Shown here: positions 1-5,247 of the stretch, piece after piece
Layout: every line of letters starts with the position of its first letter
Position numbering within the stretch: position 1 is the stretch's first letter
Assembly (NCBI GenBank): GCA_050329935.1
Contig: JBHJOI010000056.1
Location: 1-13,437, forward strand
DNA length: 13,437 nt
Source of the DNA: CAYSFW01 sp050329935
Lineage (GTDB): Bacteria; Pseudomonadota; Gammaproteobacteria; UWMA-0217
Reading direction: 5' to 3'
Position numbers and translations under genes: made by a program
The notes under the pieces: generated by a model
What the model saw: only the letters and a program-made list of their open reading frames with translations
What the model was told of the DNA's origin: nothing
Database searches by the model: none

Positions 1-128
1 GCATTTGCCTTCTGAAAGCGACAAAGCCCGCACCGGAAATCATGGCATTGCGATTCTCGAAAACAGTTCTAGAAACTCAATTCTTGATTGCATATCATTT
101 CAACGAGTTTCGATAAGAAAGGATGCGC
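1..128. other. Non-coding leader of the TA pair, possible res region
   Basis: No gene is visible here. The stretch is more AT-rich than what follows and contains short imperfect dyads, for example the near-palindrome AGTTCTAGAAACT around 66-78. In several Tn3-family transposons a toxin-antitoxin pair sits directly beside the res site used by the resolvase, so this stretch is a reasonable place for res or the shared promoter. I cannot delimit the three resolvase-binding subsites by eye, so this is inference only. Confidence 0.25.
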
Positions 129-423
129 ATGCGACCGTCCGTGGTGCTTGACATGAAGCGAAGCGCGGTGCGCGAAGCGGTGGGCCGATTCCGCACGGCG
201 AACCCCCGCGTATTCGGTTCGGTGCCGCATGGCACCGACCGGGAGGGCAGCGACCTCGATCTTCTGGTCGGTGCCACGTTGTCGGACTTGGGCGGCCTGC
301 AAGACGAGCTGGAGTCGCTGCTCGGCATCGGTGTTGACTTGTTGACTTGTTGACTTGTTGACGCCCGGCGACCTGCCACCGAAATTCCGGGCCAAGGTGC
401 TCGCGGAGGCGCAGCCGGTATGA
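123..423 (+). pseudogene. MNT-domain nucleotidyltransferase antitoxin (MntA-like), frameshifted
   Basis: The N-terminal part is a minimal nucleotidyltransferase of the MNT family. It shows FGSV, a roughly 10-residue spacer and then GSDLDLLV, the GS...DxD signature that binds nucleotide and metal. MntA-type proteins neutralise the partner HEPN toxin, in characterised cases by adding AMP to it. ATG at 123 and ATG at 129 are both possible; AAAGG at 118-122 is better spaced for 129. The frame stops at 351-353 inside a run of 8-bp repeats. If two repeat units (16 bp) are removed, reading continues as ...VDLLTPGDLPPKFRAK... and ends at TGA 421-423, overlapping the toxin ATG by four bases (ATGA), as expected for a coupled antitoxin-toxin pair. 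The copy seen here should make a truncated protein. Family assignment is firm; loss of function is inferred. Confidence 0.8.
333..362 (+). repeat. Tandem 8-bp repeat GTTGACTT, 3.75 copies
   Basis: Three full copies start at 333, 341 and 349, and a partial copy GTTGAC ends at 362. The repeat lies in the MNT antitoxin gene at the codons for VDLLT. The expected intact gene needs only 1.75 copies, so there are 16 extra bases, which shift the frame. Any additional copy reads into an in-frame TGA, so only contraction back to 1.75 copies restores the gene. Such repeats arise by replication slippage. Confidence 0.9.
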
Positions 424-662
424 GCGAGAACCGATTGCCCGATTACCTCGACCACATCCAGCAGGCCGCGACCGATGCGTGCAGCTTCGTGGAAGGGATG
501 GCCAAGGACGATTTCCTGGCCGACAAAGCGCACCCAGCAGGCCGTCATCATGAGCCTGATCGTCATTGGCGAGGCCGCCACGAAGGTGCTGGACGGCTAC
601 GCCGAGTTCACCCAGGCGCACGCCGAAGTGCAGGAACGCATCGGCCGGGCGCCAGACAAGCC
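420..662 (+). pseudogene. HEPN (DUF86-type) toxin remnant, frameshifted and 3'-truncated
   Basis: Reading starts at ATG 420, overlapping the antitoxin stop, with NRLPDYLDHIQQAATDAC. After ADK it shifts: the run AAA at 525-527 appears to hold one extra A. In the +1 frame the protein resumes as RTQQAVIMSLIVIGEAATKV and GYAEFTQAHAEV. This is the typical first half of a DUF86/HntT HEPN ribonuclease toxin. Similarity fades at about 630, before the RxxxxH catalytic motif expected near residue 80, and the resolvase starts at 663. So both a frameshift and loss of the active-site half are present, and the toxin should be dead. Because of the extra A, the ATG at 420 now reads without a stop into the resolvase. 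Confidence 0.75.
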
Positions 663-1220
663 ATGTTGATAGGCTATGCGCGTGTCTCGACGCAGGATCA
701 AAACCTGGAACTGCAACGCGAAGCCTTGACCAAGGCAGGATGCACGAAGGTCTTCGAGGACAAGGTGAGTGGCACGCGGGCAGACCGGCCCGGTTTGGCC
801 AAGACGCTCGAAATGCTGCGCGAGGGCGACACATTGGTTGTCTGGAAGCTCGACCGGCTGGGTCGGTCGGTCAAGCAACTGGTCGATCTGGTTGGCGATC
901 TGCACAAGCAAGGCGTCCAGTTCAGGAGCCTCACCGACTCCATCGACACCGGCACGCCGTCCGGCCGCTTCTTCTTTCACGTCATGGCCAGCCTCGCCGA
1001 GATGGAGCGCGAATTGACCGTCGAGCGCACCCGCGCCGGGCTGGAAGTCGCCAAGCAACTCGGTCGCAAGGGCGGCCGCAAGCCGAAGATGACCGACAGC
1101 ATAATCGAGTCGGCCAAGAAGCTACTGGCCAGCGGTGTGCCCCCCAAGGACGTGGCCAAGAACCTCGGCGTGTCAATTCCTACGCTCTATCGCTGGGTGC
1201 CTGCCTCAGCGCAGGCTTAG
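663..1220 (+). CDS. tnpR: Tn3-family serine resolvase (TnpR)
   Basis: This 185-residue site-specific recombinase resolves the cointegrates made by replicative Tn3-type transposition, acting at res. The N-terminal catalytic domain (about 1-120) has YARVSTQDQN with the nucleophile Ser10 and Arg8, then WKLDRLGRS around residues 61-69 with the conserved arginines, and SGRFFFHVMASLAEMER. A hinge with GRKGGRKPK leads to a C-terminal helix-turn-helix (about 140-180) including DVAKNLGVSIPTLYRW. Length and sequence fit Tn21/Tn1721-type resolvases. I chose ATG 663 because the protein begins MLIGYARVS as in the family. There is no good ribosome-binding site before it. The same frame is open back to ATG 420, so translation may arrive from the broken HEPN gene. 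No tnpA is present in the window. Confidence 0.93.
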   Translation: MLIGYARVSTQDQNLELQREALTKAGCTKVFEDKVSGTRADRPGLAKTLEMLREGDTLVVWKLDRLGRSVKQLVDLVGDLHKQGVQFRSLTDSIDTGTPSGRFFFHVMASLAEMERELTVERTRAGLEVAKQLGRKGGRKPKMTDSIIESAKKLLASGVPPKDVAKNLGVSIPTLYRWVPASAQA

Positions 1221-1253
1221 CGTACGATTTTTTCCGTTTTCTGAGACGACCCG
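1216..1253 (-). repeat. 38-bp terminal inverted repeat of a Tn3-family (Tn21/Tn501-like) transposon
   Basis: On the minus strand the element ends inward with AAAATCGTACGCTAAG and begins outward with GGGTCGTCTCAGAAAACGG. This matches the known 38-bp ends of the Tn21/Tn501 group except that the outermost base is C instead of G. The resolvase stop TAG (1218-1220) lies inside the repeat. The outer tip points right, so the transposon body lies to the left of 1253. The opposite end is not in the window. Confidence 0.82.
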
Positions 1254-1344
1254 TGATACGACTTCACGGTATTCGACGAGCAACCCAGTGGAGTACATGG
1301 AGACAAGCGCGAGTTGCCATGCCGCGTCGAGGATCCGGGCGGGA

Positions 1345-1398
1345 ATGCTGTCTTTCCGGGTTGTCATTCCGGTGGAAATCCGGCGTCGGCTCGGTATG
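1345..1398 (+). pseudogene. Possible AbrB/MazE-type antitoxin fragment
   Basis: In this frame the sequence reads FRVVIPVEIRRRLGM. That resembles the swapped-hairpin DNA-binding motif of AbrB/SpoVT/MazE antitoxins (general form GRVVIPxEIRRxLGI). The similarity covers only about 15 residues and lacks the usual preceding residues. From about 1400 the DNA switches to transposase similarity in another frame. It could be a scrap cut by the neighbouring IS remnant, or chance in GC-rich DNA. Confidence 0.3.
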
Positions 1399-1399
1399 T

Positions 1400-1855
1400 G
1401 CCCTGCTGGCCGCCGTCTCGCTGACTGAGGAGGATCGCCCGCTGCGCGTGCGATTGACCCCCGCGCCGGGCTTTACCCTCCAGGCGGTTGCTGCCTGGGC
1501 GAAGGACCACCTGGCCCCGGGTAATGCGGTGTTTTCCGATGGCTGGGCCTGCTTTGGCGCGGTCACCGCGGTCGGCTGCGCGCATCACCCGACGGTCATG
1601 GCCGGGCGCAAGCCGAGGGAGGTCCCCGAGTTCCAGTGGATCAACACCGTGCTCGATAACCTCAAGACCAGTCTGTCGGGTTGCTGCCATGCCTTCGATT
1701 TCCGAAAGTACGCGGCACGTTACTTGGCCGCCTTCTGCTACCGATTCAATCGGCGCATTGATCGTCGTACGCTCCACCAGCGTCTTCTCGTCGCCACCGC
1801 CAGTTCGCCACCCCAGCCGCTTCGCTCGATCCGGTTGGCTGATGTTCTTTGCTAA
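1400..1855 (+). pseudogene. IS1595-family (ISXO2-like) transposase, 5'-truncated remnant
   Basis: The frame ending at 1855 carries the C-terminal half of an ISXO2-like DDE-type transposase. It reads LAAVSLTEEDRPL, then VFSDGWACF with the second catalytic Asp, then HHPTVMAG, FQWINTVLDNLK with the third acidic/Asn position, and AARYLAAFCYRFNRR near the end. The N-terminal zinc-binding and helix-turn-helix parts and the first catalytic Asp are absent upstream of about 1400, where the frame shows no similarity. The open frame extends leftward through the resolvase only by chance. Clear IS ends could not be delimited. It should not be active. Confidence 0.8.
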
Positions 1856-2125
1856 TCAGGTTTTTCTTTGTGCCGGGTAAATAGTACGTTGCCTCGGCGC
1901 GAGGACGTGTTGGTCGCGCTTTGATCCTTTGTCAGTCACAAAGGCCTTTCGCGGCGCGTGTAGCACGATCGATATAGGCCCGATGCCAAATACATCGTCC
2001 AATTTTCTTCTGTTGAAAATGGTGTCGAAATCGTCAGATAGCGGGCGGAGTCGCGCGAATCGTTGCCGGACCGGATTACGGGCGATTTCATTCACGTCAA
2101 CAACAAATCTACAGGAGAAGTTTCA
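1856..2125. other. Non-coding stretch before the glycine-rich gene
   Basis: No convincing gene is seen on either strand. The part next to 1855 should include the right end of the IS1595 remnant, but I cannot identify its terminal repeat. A weak promoter-like TTGAAA at 2013-2018 lies about 110 bases before the glycine-rich gene, without a good -10 box. It presumably holds the promoter of that gene. Confidence 0.35.
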
Positions 2126-2782
2126 ATGACTATCGGTCTACTATCCGGCCTGTTCGGCGGCAATTCCTGCGGATGTGCGGGTCAGACGCAGCGCAGCGGT
2201 AACCAGAGCAACACCGGCACGCATTCATCAAACTCCGGCAGCGCATCCCGATTCGGCGACCTTATGAAAGGAGGCGCCGGACCCGGGGCGTCGGGCAGCG
2301 GAAATTCGATCCACGGTCAGGGCGGCGCGGCATCCGGCGCCGTTTCGAATCTTGCGCAGCGTCAAGCGGATTCCATCGATACCCAGGGAGGTTCGCGTGG
2401 ACATGCTTCCCAAAGCCAGTCGATGGGTTCGCAAGGCGGGTCGAGCGGCGTGCTCGGCGGCTTGCTCGGAGCGAAGGCGAATCTGCTCGGCGGCCTGCTC
2501 GGCGGCGGGTCCGGCTCTTCCGGCGGAGCGAGCGGAAATGGCGCTCGGGGTGCGTGTACGAGCGGGGAATCGAGCGGCGCGGGCAGCGCGGCTGGCAACT
2601 TCTTCAAGGGCGTGCATGCGACGGCGGAGAAGGCGATCGACGCCGCGGGTCTGCAGTCAGCGTTCGCGCCGATCGACGCGGCTGTCGTTCATCCCTTGCT
2701 TTGGGATCCGCTTTCCGCTGCGACCGGAACGGACGTGAGCGACCACCCGGAAGGCATCAAGGACGTGGGATACGACCGCTGA
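2126..2782 (+). CDS. Glycine/serine-rich low-complexity protein, unknown function
   Basis: This is a 218-residue protein. ATG 2126 is preferred because AGGAG at 2112-2116 is well placed; an upstream ATG at 2063 would add 21 residues without such a site. The protein starts MTIGLLSGLFGG, followed by CGC (residues 15 and 17 are Cys). A long Gly/Ser/Ala/Gln/Asn-rich region runs to about residue 158. Inside it, at about 109-127, is an 11-residue repeat of the form (V/L)LGGLLG. The last 60 residues are more ordinary, with a likely amphipathic helix FFKGVHATAEKAIDAAG and an acidic tail. There is no clear signal peptide or known domain. Codon use and length suggest a real gene. It stands alone between mobile remnants. 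I do not recognise a family; an aggregating or surface protein is one possibility. Confidence 0.7.
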   Translation: MTIGLLSGLFGGNSCGCAGQTQRSGNQSNTGTHSSNSGSASRFGDLMKGGAGPGASGSGNSIHGQGGAASGAVSNLAQRQADSIDTQGGSRGHASQSQSMGSQGGSSGVLGGLLGAKANLLGGLLGGGSGSSGGASGNGARGACTSGESSGAGSAAGNFFKGVHATAEKAIDAAGLQSAFAPIDAAVVHPLLWDPLSAATGTDVSDHPEGIKDVGYDR

Positions 2783-2814
2783 CGCGCGATTGAAAATCGG
2801 CGCTGGCAATCGGT

Positions 2815-2846
2815 ATCGGGCGCTTCCCCTGGCAGGGACGCCCGAT
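2815..2846 (+). terminator. Hairpin after the glycine-rich gene, likely terminator
   Basis: ATCGGGCG (2815-2822) pairs perfectly with CGCCCGAT (2839-2846). Inside it TCCC (2825-2828) pairs with GGGA (2835-2838). It lies about 30 bases after the stop codon. No T-run follows, so it may stop transcription weakly or protect the 3' end. Confidence 0.5.
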
Positions 2847-3090
2847 TCGTCTGCGGGCGGTCAGGCGATGAACGGATCGCTCGATACGATCACGCCGGCC
2901 TAAGGATAGGAATTCCAAGCCCACTTCGCAAGTTAAGCCTCGTCAGCAGCCGTTCCGTCCAACCGCTCAATCCGTGACTGAAGAGTCGCCGGGAGACAGC
3001 GTGTTCGAGCGTTTCGGCCATCGATAGGCTCGCTTCAGACCGAACGAATTCCCGACGTGTGGTTACACAGCGTCAAGACAGGGATGGGTG
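2847..3090. other. Non-coding stretch
   Basis: I see no gene, RNA or clear repeat here. Frames on both strands are short and lack ribosome-binding sites. Confidence 0.4.
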
Positions 3091-3231
3091 CTACCAGATT
3101 ACCGACTGATCGAACTCGCAGTCGTAGCGGTCCTGGTTGATGTCTTCGTCGAGCGTGATGGTCTGCTCCGTTTCCGGCCAGTCGGGCGGCGCGCGCGGCG
3201 GATAGACACGGGGTGTCTCGGTGGGTTCGTC
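3091..3231 (-). pseudogene. C-terminal scrap of an unidentified protein, possibly an IS91-type transposase tail
   Basis: On the minus strand a frame ends with ETPRVYPPRAPPDWPE, then a stretch rich in Asp/Glu (LDEDINQDRYDCEFDQ). Its proline-rich then acidic character resembles the tail of some IS91/IS801-like transposases, but that link is a weak impression. No catalytic part and no credible start are present. It may be only an open frame. Confidence 0.25.
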
Positions 3232-3232
3232 C

Positions 3233-3256
3233 AAAAAAGGGGACAAAAAAGGGGAC
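3233..3256 (+). repeat. Tandem 12-bp repeat AAAAAAGGGGAC, two copies
   Basis: Copies lie at 3233-3244 and 3245-3256, followed by AGACCACGG. AAAAAGGGGACAGACC-like strings are often dispersed near REP-associated or other transposase genes in proteobacteria. Here it marks the edge of another mobile-DNA remnant. Confidence 0.8.
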
Positions 3257-3320
3257 AGACCACGGTTTCGGTCAAGTGCTGGTGCAGGTTGGGGTCGTAG
3301 TGTTTGCCGGTTCGCTAAGT

Positions 3321-3339
3321 GATAAAATTGTGGTTTATC
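3321..3339. promoter_or_regulatory. Dyad GATAAA-N7-TTTATC upstream of the VOC gene
   Basis: GATAAA (3321-3326) and TTTATC (3334-3339) form a 19-bp symmetric element 69 bases before the VOC start. TAAAAT inside it resembles a -10 box. It could be an operator or part of the promoter. Confidence 0.3.
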
Positions 3340-3407
3340 CCATAGCCGATTCATTTCACTGAGTAAACCTCCGTTAGAATGAGGCGGATTCCAAACACGA
3401 GGCCGTC

Positions 3408-3917
3408 ATGAACCAAACGAAATTTCGAGCGGGACGACTCGACCACGTTCATATTCGCGTACCCGATCGAGAGGTGGCGGCGCAGTGGTACGCAGACCAC
3501 TTGGGCTTAGAGCCCGTCAAGAAGTACGAGTTCTGGGCGAAGGGGTTCGATGGCGGCCCGCTTCAAATATCCGCAGATGGCGGAAAAACGATGCTCGCGC
3601 TTTTTGAGGCAAGTGATGTACACCCAATGGTCCCGCAAGTTACGGGGATCGCGTTCAGCCTCGATGCGGAAAATTTCATAGCTTTCGCTCGATCGCTCCC
3701 GAACGGTATCGACAGTCCATCTGGTCAACCGCTTAATATCAATGGTGTTGTCGACTTGGACATGTGCTGGGCCTACAACTTCGCCGACCCCTGGGGCAAC
3801 AGTTTCGAACTCAACTGCTACGAATATGAGCGTATCAAGGCAGATCTTATCGAGGCGGACGGCGTCAAGCCGTTGCGCTACTGGCCGCGTGATCTGTACG
3901 AGCAGTACAAAAAATGA
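3408..3917 (+). CDS. VOC-superfamily (glyoxalase/dioxygenase-fold) protein
   Basis: This 169-residue protein has the two beta-alpha-beta-beta-beta modules of the vicinal oxygen chelate fold. Module one begins with RLDHVHIRVPDREVAAQWY (His near residue 14 as the likely metal ligand) and ends at MLALFEAS. Module two begins at VTGIAFSLD and ends with DPWGNSFELNCYEYER, where Glu is the usual last ligand. Members are metal-dependent lyases, dioxygenases or drug-binding resistance proteins; the substrate cannot be told. ATG 3408 follows a modest GAGG. An attC-like site lies about 125 bases downstream and GTTAGAA at 3373 could be an imperfect upstream cassette boundary, so this may be an integron gene cassette. 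Confidence 0.88.
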   Translation: MNQTKFRAGRLDHVHIRVPDREVAAQWYADHLGLEPVKKYEFWAKGFDGGPLQISADGGKTMLALFEASDVHPMVPQVTGIAFSLDAENFIAFARSLPNGIDSPSGQPLNINGVVDLDMCWAYNFADPWGNSFELNCYEYERIKADLIEADGVKPLRYWPRDLYEQYKK

Positions 3918-4041
3918 AAGCGCTTGGCTTGGGAGGAAATTGATTCCTGACAAGTCGGCTTCGTGCCTCCGAGCTAGTTCGTCGAGCATTTCAGGCCAGT
4001 TTCTGCCGATGTTCGTGATAGATTTAATCGGTAATTCTGTG

Positions 4042-4122
4042 TCATAACAGGCGCTTCGTGTGGGACTGCCAACCGCGTCGCTGCGTTATCAAGTTGACAC
4101 CCTCACATGCTTGTCGTTAGGC
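4042..4122 (+). repeat. attC-like recombination site (integron cassette)
   Basis: The site starts with CATAACAGGCG and ends with GTTAGGC (4116-4122), a perfect match to the GTTRRRY core site of attC. Between them lies an imperfect dyad: GTGTGGGACTGCCAACC on the left can pair with GTTGACACCCTCAC on the right. GGGACTGCCAAC is a string common in Vibrio- and Pseudomonas-type attC sites. The left core is imperfect (TCATAAC against RYYYAAC). Length about 81 bp fits attC. Confidence 0.6.
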
Positions 4123-4139
4123 GTCACCGAAAAAATACC

Positions 4140-4397
4140 GTGAAATTTAATAGCATATTGAAGCTTGTACTCACTCCACTCCCATTCTTTCTCGGAATTT
4201 TTGCTGGCGTTTTTTCATGGCTTTGTAGAAAGCGGTCGCAACTACCATACAACGAAGAAGGGCGATATTTTGATGGCGAGGTTGTTTTCGATGATAGTGC
4301 CGTTGTTTTTTACGGTTTCATGGCAGTTTTATTTGGCATACTAACGGTTGTCTCTTATGCCCTATTACTTAAACGTCGTGGAAAAATGGTCAGCTAA
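4140..4397 (+). CDS. Small membrane protein, unknown function (cassette gene)
   Basis: From GTG 4140 this encodes 85 residues. I prefer it over ATG 4107 because 4107 lies inside the attC-like site and would give a basic non-membrane start. It begins KFNSILKLVLTPLPFFLGIF. Two hydrophobic helices are visible, at about residues 6-28 and 55-77, separated by a short acidic loop with EEGRYFDGEVVFDDS. The gene is clearly more AT-rich than its neighbours, as is usual for foreign cassette genes. It sits between two attC-like sites. The function is unknown. Confidence 0.6.
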   Translation: MKFNSILKLVLTPLPFFLGIFAGVFSWLCRKRSQLPYNEEGRYFDGEVVFDDSAVVFYGFMAVLFGILTVVSYALLLKRRGKMVS

Positions 4398-4491
4398 CAA
4401 GGCGTTCGAGTTTGCTCGATTCGCTTCACTCGCTTCTCGCGACCGCCGCGAAGCGTTGCTTCCTGTCGGTTCTTAGTCTTACAGGTTGGGC
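4392..4491 (+). repeat. Degenerate attC-like site
   Basis: Directly at the end of the small membrane-protein gene the sequence reads GCTAACAAGGCGTTCGAG, a typical left half of attC. A central hairpin CGCTTC-T-CGCG / CGCGAAGCG follows (4431-4455). The right half is poor; GTTGGGC at 4485-4491 fits the core consensus but pairs badly with the left core. It may be a decayed or recombined site. Confidence 0.45.
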
Positions 4492-4713
4492 AGCATTGAT
4501 CAGCCGTACTGGGGGATTATAAGAGACTTTGTGATCGATCTGCACGACTATGTTGCACCACTGGCACTAGCCATCTCGGTGACAAGTCTTTACGTTTCCT
4601 GTCTTGGACCGTGTTCACGCGTAGGACAAAGTGAGCTGAGACGCGCGCGTCCTCGCGGATCAAAGTCTAAGGACCGGGTTTCTTCGGATTTTGGGCCAGC
4701 GGGAAACATTTAA
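4486..4713 (+). CDS. Doubtful small ORF with one hydrophobic segment
   Basis: A 75-residue frame starts at TTG 4486. The first 45 residues include DYVAPLALAISVTSLYVS, a plausible membrane helix like those of small anchored proteins found in cassettes. The rest is basic and looks non-coding. No good ribosome-binding site is seen. It may be the 5' part of a decayed cassette gene or not a gene. Confidence 0.25.
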   Translation: MGSIDQPYWGIIRDFVIDLHDYVAPLALAISVTSLYVSCLGPCSRVGQSELRRARPRGSKSKDRVSSDFGPAGNI

Positions 4714-4762
4714 AAATCACTACTGCACCAAGCCTTCACCAGACAACGTTAGGAGACCCGTC

Positions 4763-5233
4763 ATGAGCCGCAACAAAACGATTTTTGGACTCTTGGGCTG
4801 GTTGTTACTGTGTTTTGCGGCGTCTGCGATGGGAGCGTTGTTCATGCCGGGGGAGTGGTATGCCGGACTCAACAAGCCCGCGTGGAATCCGCCGGGGTGG
4901 ATCTTCGGGCCGGTCTGGACGGCGCTCTACGCGATGATGGCGGTGGCGGCGTGGCTGGTGTGGCAACGCGGAGGCTTTGCCGTGCAACGCCGTCCGCTCA
5001 GGCTGTTTCTTGCGCAGTTGGCGCTTAACGCGCTGTGGACGCCGCTCTTCTTCGGCCTGCGCCAACCGGGAGTGGCGTTCGCGGAAATCCTCCTGCTGTG
5101 GCTGGCGATCCTGGCGACGTTGCTGGCCTTTCGCCCTGTGAGCCGTGCCGCGGCCTGGCTGCTTGTGCCGTACCTGGCTTGGGTGAGTTTCGCGGCGGTG
5201 CTGAACGGTACACTTTGGCACTTGAATCCTTGA
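4763..5233 (+). CDS. tspO: TspO/MBR-family tryptophan-rich sensory protein
   Basis: This is a 156-residue integral membrane protein of the TspO/peripheral benzodiazepine receptor family. Its members bind porphyrins and related ligands and act in tetrapyrrole handling or stress signalling. Five hydrophobic segments are visible. Family marks include the loop KPAWNPPGWIFGPVWTALY (about 35-53), a Trp-rich composition, ALNALWTPLFF around residue 95, and a final YLAWVSFAAVLNGTLWHLN. ATG 4763 follows a good AGGAG at 4751-4755. That site overlaps GTTAGGA at 4748, which resembles an attC right core with a wrong last base, so the gene could be a cassette. It ends 14 bases before the convergent TusA-domain gene. 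Confidence 0.93.
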   Translation: MSRNKTIFGLLGWLLLCFAASAMGALFMPGEWYAGLNKPAWNPPGWIFGPVWTALYAMMAVAAWLVWQRGGFAVQRRPLRLFLAQLALNALWTPLFFGLRQPGVAFAEILLLWLAILATLLAFRPVSRAAAWLLVPYLAWVSFAAVLNGTLWHLNP

Positions 5234-5243
5234 GATCCTTGAG
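5226..5243 (+). repeat. Tandem 9-bp repeat ATCCTTGAG containing the tspO stop
   Basis: ATCCTTGAG occurs at 5226-5234 and 5235-5243. The duplication is in frame, so the tspO stop TGA is followed by a second in-frame TGA. Confidence 0.8.
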
Positions 5244-5247
5244 CTTG

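Noticed and set aside
333..362. CRISPR-like array
   Set aside because: The 8-bp repeats are directly tandem with no spacers.
100..834. 244-residue minus-strand frame
   Set aside because: It is opposite the TA remnant and tnpR, with no domain.
566..1855. 429-codon continuous frame
   Set aside because: Only the part after about 1400 has meaning (IS1595 transposase); the rest is a shadow of tnpR.
1856..2095. 79-residue minus-strand frame
   Set aside because: It has no domain or ribosome-binding site and lies in the probable promoter region of the glycine-rich gene.
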